Assembly (NCBI GenBank): GCA_937890485.1
Contig: CALBXN010000157.1
Span: forward strand, 1-6,259
Direction: 5' to 3'
DNA length: 6,259 nt
From: an uncultured Treponema sp.
GTDB taxonomy: Bacteria > Spirochaetota > Spirochaetia > Treponematales > Treponemataceae
The translations under genes were made by a program, and so were the position numbers. Each line of letters opens with the position of its first letter. Position 1 is the first letter of the stretch. The notes under the pieces are model-generated. The model worked only from the letters and a program-made list of their open reading frames with translations, did not search any database and was not told where the DNA came from. Shown here in pieces: positions 4,651 through 6,259 of this stretch.

Positions 4651-5748
4651 ATGAATATTTGGAATACCATTTGTTCTGACTTGACAAATGAAAAATTAAG
4701 GCAAGCAACAGAAAAAGACTATCAAAGTAAAGTCTTTACACATTTTTATTATCTGTTAGGTTGGTATAGTGAAAGAGTTGAGCAACAATACCAGCAAAGA
4801 GTAGGTAGTAATGTACAATATGTATATCCAGATATTGTCTTCTTTGCTAATGACGAAAAATTATTCGTTATTGAAATGAAACAACCTAATCACATTCAAA
4901 CAAAAGAAGACATCGAACAATTATCTTCTTATATGAAATTATTGCCAGTACAATTTGGTATTTATATTGGAGAGCACATAGAATTATATTACAAGCCATT
5001 TGATTGTGAAAACCCAACAAGTGTTTTAAAGATAGAACTTAAAGCCGACTCCGATAAAGGAAAAACATTTGTAGAGCTATTTAAGCGAGAAAATTGTAAC
5101 ATCGAAAAACTGACTGAATTCTGTAAATCTCAGATAGAGAAGATAGATAAAGAAAACAGAATAAATGACTATATTAACGAACTAACATCTGTAACAGGGA
5201 AAGAACTGCTAATTGATTTATTAACCAGTAAATTATATTCAGATGGCTATACAGAAGAAAGCGTAAATAAAATAATAGACAATATTGAAATCAACATCAT
5301 AAACAAGAATCAATTACATAACCCATACAAAGAACAGATAACGACTCCTAAAGTTATACAACCCATAGGAGTGTTTGAATATAACCACAAAAATAAAAAC
5401 AATCTTGACTATACTCGTTATTTGTTTAATGGTAAAGGGAATTATGGGAAAGGCAGATTGTCTTTAGAAATAGTAAAACAATTTGTACAAGATAATCCTA
5501 ATCTTACATACAATCAACTTAAATACACAATACCATTACCCATATGGTCATTTGATGAAATACAATTATGGAAACAAACAACAAAAGACCAATCAAAAAA
5601 TAGAAGGTGGTTTGAAGAAAAAGATGATTTAATGGTTAGTAATGATGGAATTGTTTTCGCTTTTACAAATCAAATAGGTAGTGGAAATATTGATAAGATT
5701 ATAGATTTTGGTAGAAGACAAGGATATTCAATAGAGCCTATCAAGTGA
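4651..5748 (+). CDS. Orphan PD-(D/E)XK nuclease, type I restriction HsdR-N-like, with distinct C-terminal domain
   Basis: This is a 365-residue soluble protein. Residues about 15-130 form an HsdR_N_2-like (PF13588 type) nuclease fold: an early acidic helix, then P60-D61-I-V-F-F, then V-I-E75-M-K77-Q, then Q90-L-S-S-Y94. This is the D...ExK active site with the QxxxY motif that type I restriction subunits carry. Residues 131-225 are charged helices with a likely coiled linker (C-K-S-Q-I-E-K-I-D-K-E-N). Residues 255-365 form a second domain: R-Y-L-F-N-G-K-G-N-Y-G-K-G-R-L, L-T-Y-N-Q-L-K, R-R-W-F-E, D-L-M-V-S-N-D-G-I, T-N-Q-I-G-S-G-N-I-D, Q-G-Y-S-I. I recall this pattern at the ends of other Bacteroidota and Bacillota nucleases or ATPases; it may bind DNA or sense a ligand. 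There is no helicase motor and no HsdM or HsdS neighbour. The gene is about 26% GC against about 43% for the recombinase, suggesting acquisition. A stand-alone defence role is inference. Confidence 0.8.
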   Translation: MNIWNTICSDLTNEKLRQATEKDYQSKVFTHFYYLLGWYSERVEQQYQQRVGSNVQYVYPDIVFFANDEKLFVIEMKQPNHIQTKEDIEQLSSYMKLLPVQFGIYIGEHIELYYKPFDCENPTSVLKIELKADSDKGKTFVELFKRENCNIEKLTEFCKSQIEKIDKENRINDYINELTSVTGKELLIDLLTSKLYSDGYTEESVNKIIDNIEINIINKNQLHNPYKEQITTPKVIQPIGVFEYNHKNKNNLDYTRYLFNGKGNYGKGRLSLEIVKQFVQDNPNLTYNQLKYTIPLPIWSFDEIQLWKQTTKDQSKNRRWFEEKDDLMVSNDGIVFAFTNQIGSGNIDKIIDFGRRQGYSIEPIK

Positions 5749-5845
5749 AGTTTGACACCAGTTCGCTCATTCAAAAGCAAAAAGATGAGTTAAAGTATTG
5801 ATAATAAAGTTATAATATCAAGTCATATTTTAACAATTAAAATCG

Positions 5846-5867
5846 AATGGGAATAATTACTCCCATT
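5846..5867. repeat. 22-bp near-palindrome downstream of the nuclease gene
   Basis: AATGGGA...TCCCATT with the inner TAATTA gives 20 of 22 symmetric positions. It lies 98 bases after the stop of the nuclease gene. No T-run follows on the top strand, so it is a weak terminator at best; an operator or mRNA-end hairpin is equally possible. Confidence 0.5.
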
Positions 5868-6037
5868 ACATCATTCAAAACATTAACGAAGAATCTTGGT
5901 TACACTCGCTTTATGTTACCAGGATTTTTCGCTTTACTCTACACCAGTCTTTCTCCCTTTGGTCGTTTGGGGAGTTATTGAGGACTTATCCGAAAAATTA
6001 CAACTTGATTTTTTCTCAAAATAATCCCTAAAAAAAC

Positions 6038-6068
6038 TTGACTTCGCATTTTCAGCATTGTATTTTTG
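6038..6068 (+). promoter_or_regulatory. Bacteroidota-type promoter reading out of the window
   Basis: TTG at 6038-6040 (in CTTGAC) and TATTTTTG at 6061-6068 are separated by exactly 20 bp. This fits the TTG-N19-21-TAnnTTTG pattern of the Bacteroidota primary sigma factor. Transcription would start near 6075 and run to the right. The gene served lies beyond the window or begins at its very end. Confidence 0.55.
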
Positions 6069-6259
6069 CCAACGGAAACACAATAACCTATTTCGATGAT
6101 AAACTAACAAATTCCAAAAAAATAATTCCCGAAAAAATTGAAATAAACGGAAGCGAGCGTGCAGGGATAATAGCTCCAATTTCAAAAATGAATTTTTCCC
6201 TTTTTTTCTGTAAAAAAAATGTTATTCATCAAGAACAAAAAATACAAACAAAAAAAATA

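Larger units (their letters stand above)
5749..6259. other. Stretch without a convincing gene, right end of window
   Basis: These 511 bases carry a near-palindrome at 5846-5867 and a good rightward promoter at 6038-6068. The top-strand frame from 6032 to the window edge is open (76 codons), but its first ATG is at 6188 with no clear ribosome site, so it may only be a leader to a gene beyond the window. The A- and T-rich runs near the right end are typical of Bacteroidota upstream regions. Confidence 0.45.

Noticed and set aside
5934..6185. 83-codon minus-strand frame
   Set aside because: The Phe/Arg/Leu-rich product has low-complexity character, no ribosome site and no family likeness. A promoter on the opposite strand lies inside it.
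1..6259. A single multi-gene novel system spanning the window
   Set aside because: The genes come from at least three composition classes with broken domains at the switches. Treating all of them as one system would rest on joins that are probably artefacts. No CRISPR array, tRNA or rRNA was found.

Overview
The window looks like a composite of pieces from several gut-type bacteria rather than one continuous locus. Composition and protein families both change abruptly. Positions 1-110 are about 48% GC and 121-240 about 25%. The gltX piece near 3061-3180 is about 24%, the flgK-like piece near 3301-3420 about 43%, the recombinase about 43%, and the last gene about 26%. In at least three places a recognisable protein domain stops mid-fold and an unrelated one continues. 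I read these as assembly (or amplification) joins until read mapping shows otherwise.

Layout: (a) 1-~115 is a higher-GC scrap of an unidentified protein. (b) ~118-~3195 is a very AT-rich Bacillota-like segment, with strong GGAGG ribosome sites, TATAAT promoters and U-tailed terminators; TGG encodes Trp and TGA is a stop, so the code is not that of mycoplasmas. It carries, in order, the start of a lipoprotein with a VWA-associated N-terminal region (minus), a P-type ATPase scrap (plus), the C-terminal end of a Cthe_2159-like carbohydrate-binding protein (plus), a bidirectional terminator, a flavin-reductase-like protein (minus), a DUF2383-like helical protein (minus), a terminator and the end of glutamyl-tRNA synthetase (minus). 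(c) ~3195-~3475 encodes a piece of the flagellar hook-associated protein FlgK (minus), fused in frame to the gltX end. (d) ~3490-6259 is Bacteroidota-like: its promoters fit the TTG / TAnnTTTG pattern and strong Shine-Dalgarno sites are lacking. It holds an Mpi-like serine recombinase and an orphan type I restriction HsdR-N-like nuclease gene, followed by about 500 bases without a convincing gene.

The most biologically interesting part is (d). A small serine invertase lies downstream of a 35-bp near-palindrome that could be its crossover site. It is followed by a promoter and a PD-(D/E)XK protein with an uncommon two-domain layout, a possible stand-alone defence gene. The other candidate novelty is a flavin-reductase-like protein ending in a PCP_red-like tail. 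No CRISPR array, tRNA, rRNA or complete insertion sequence was seen.
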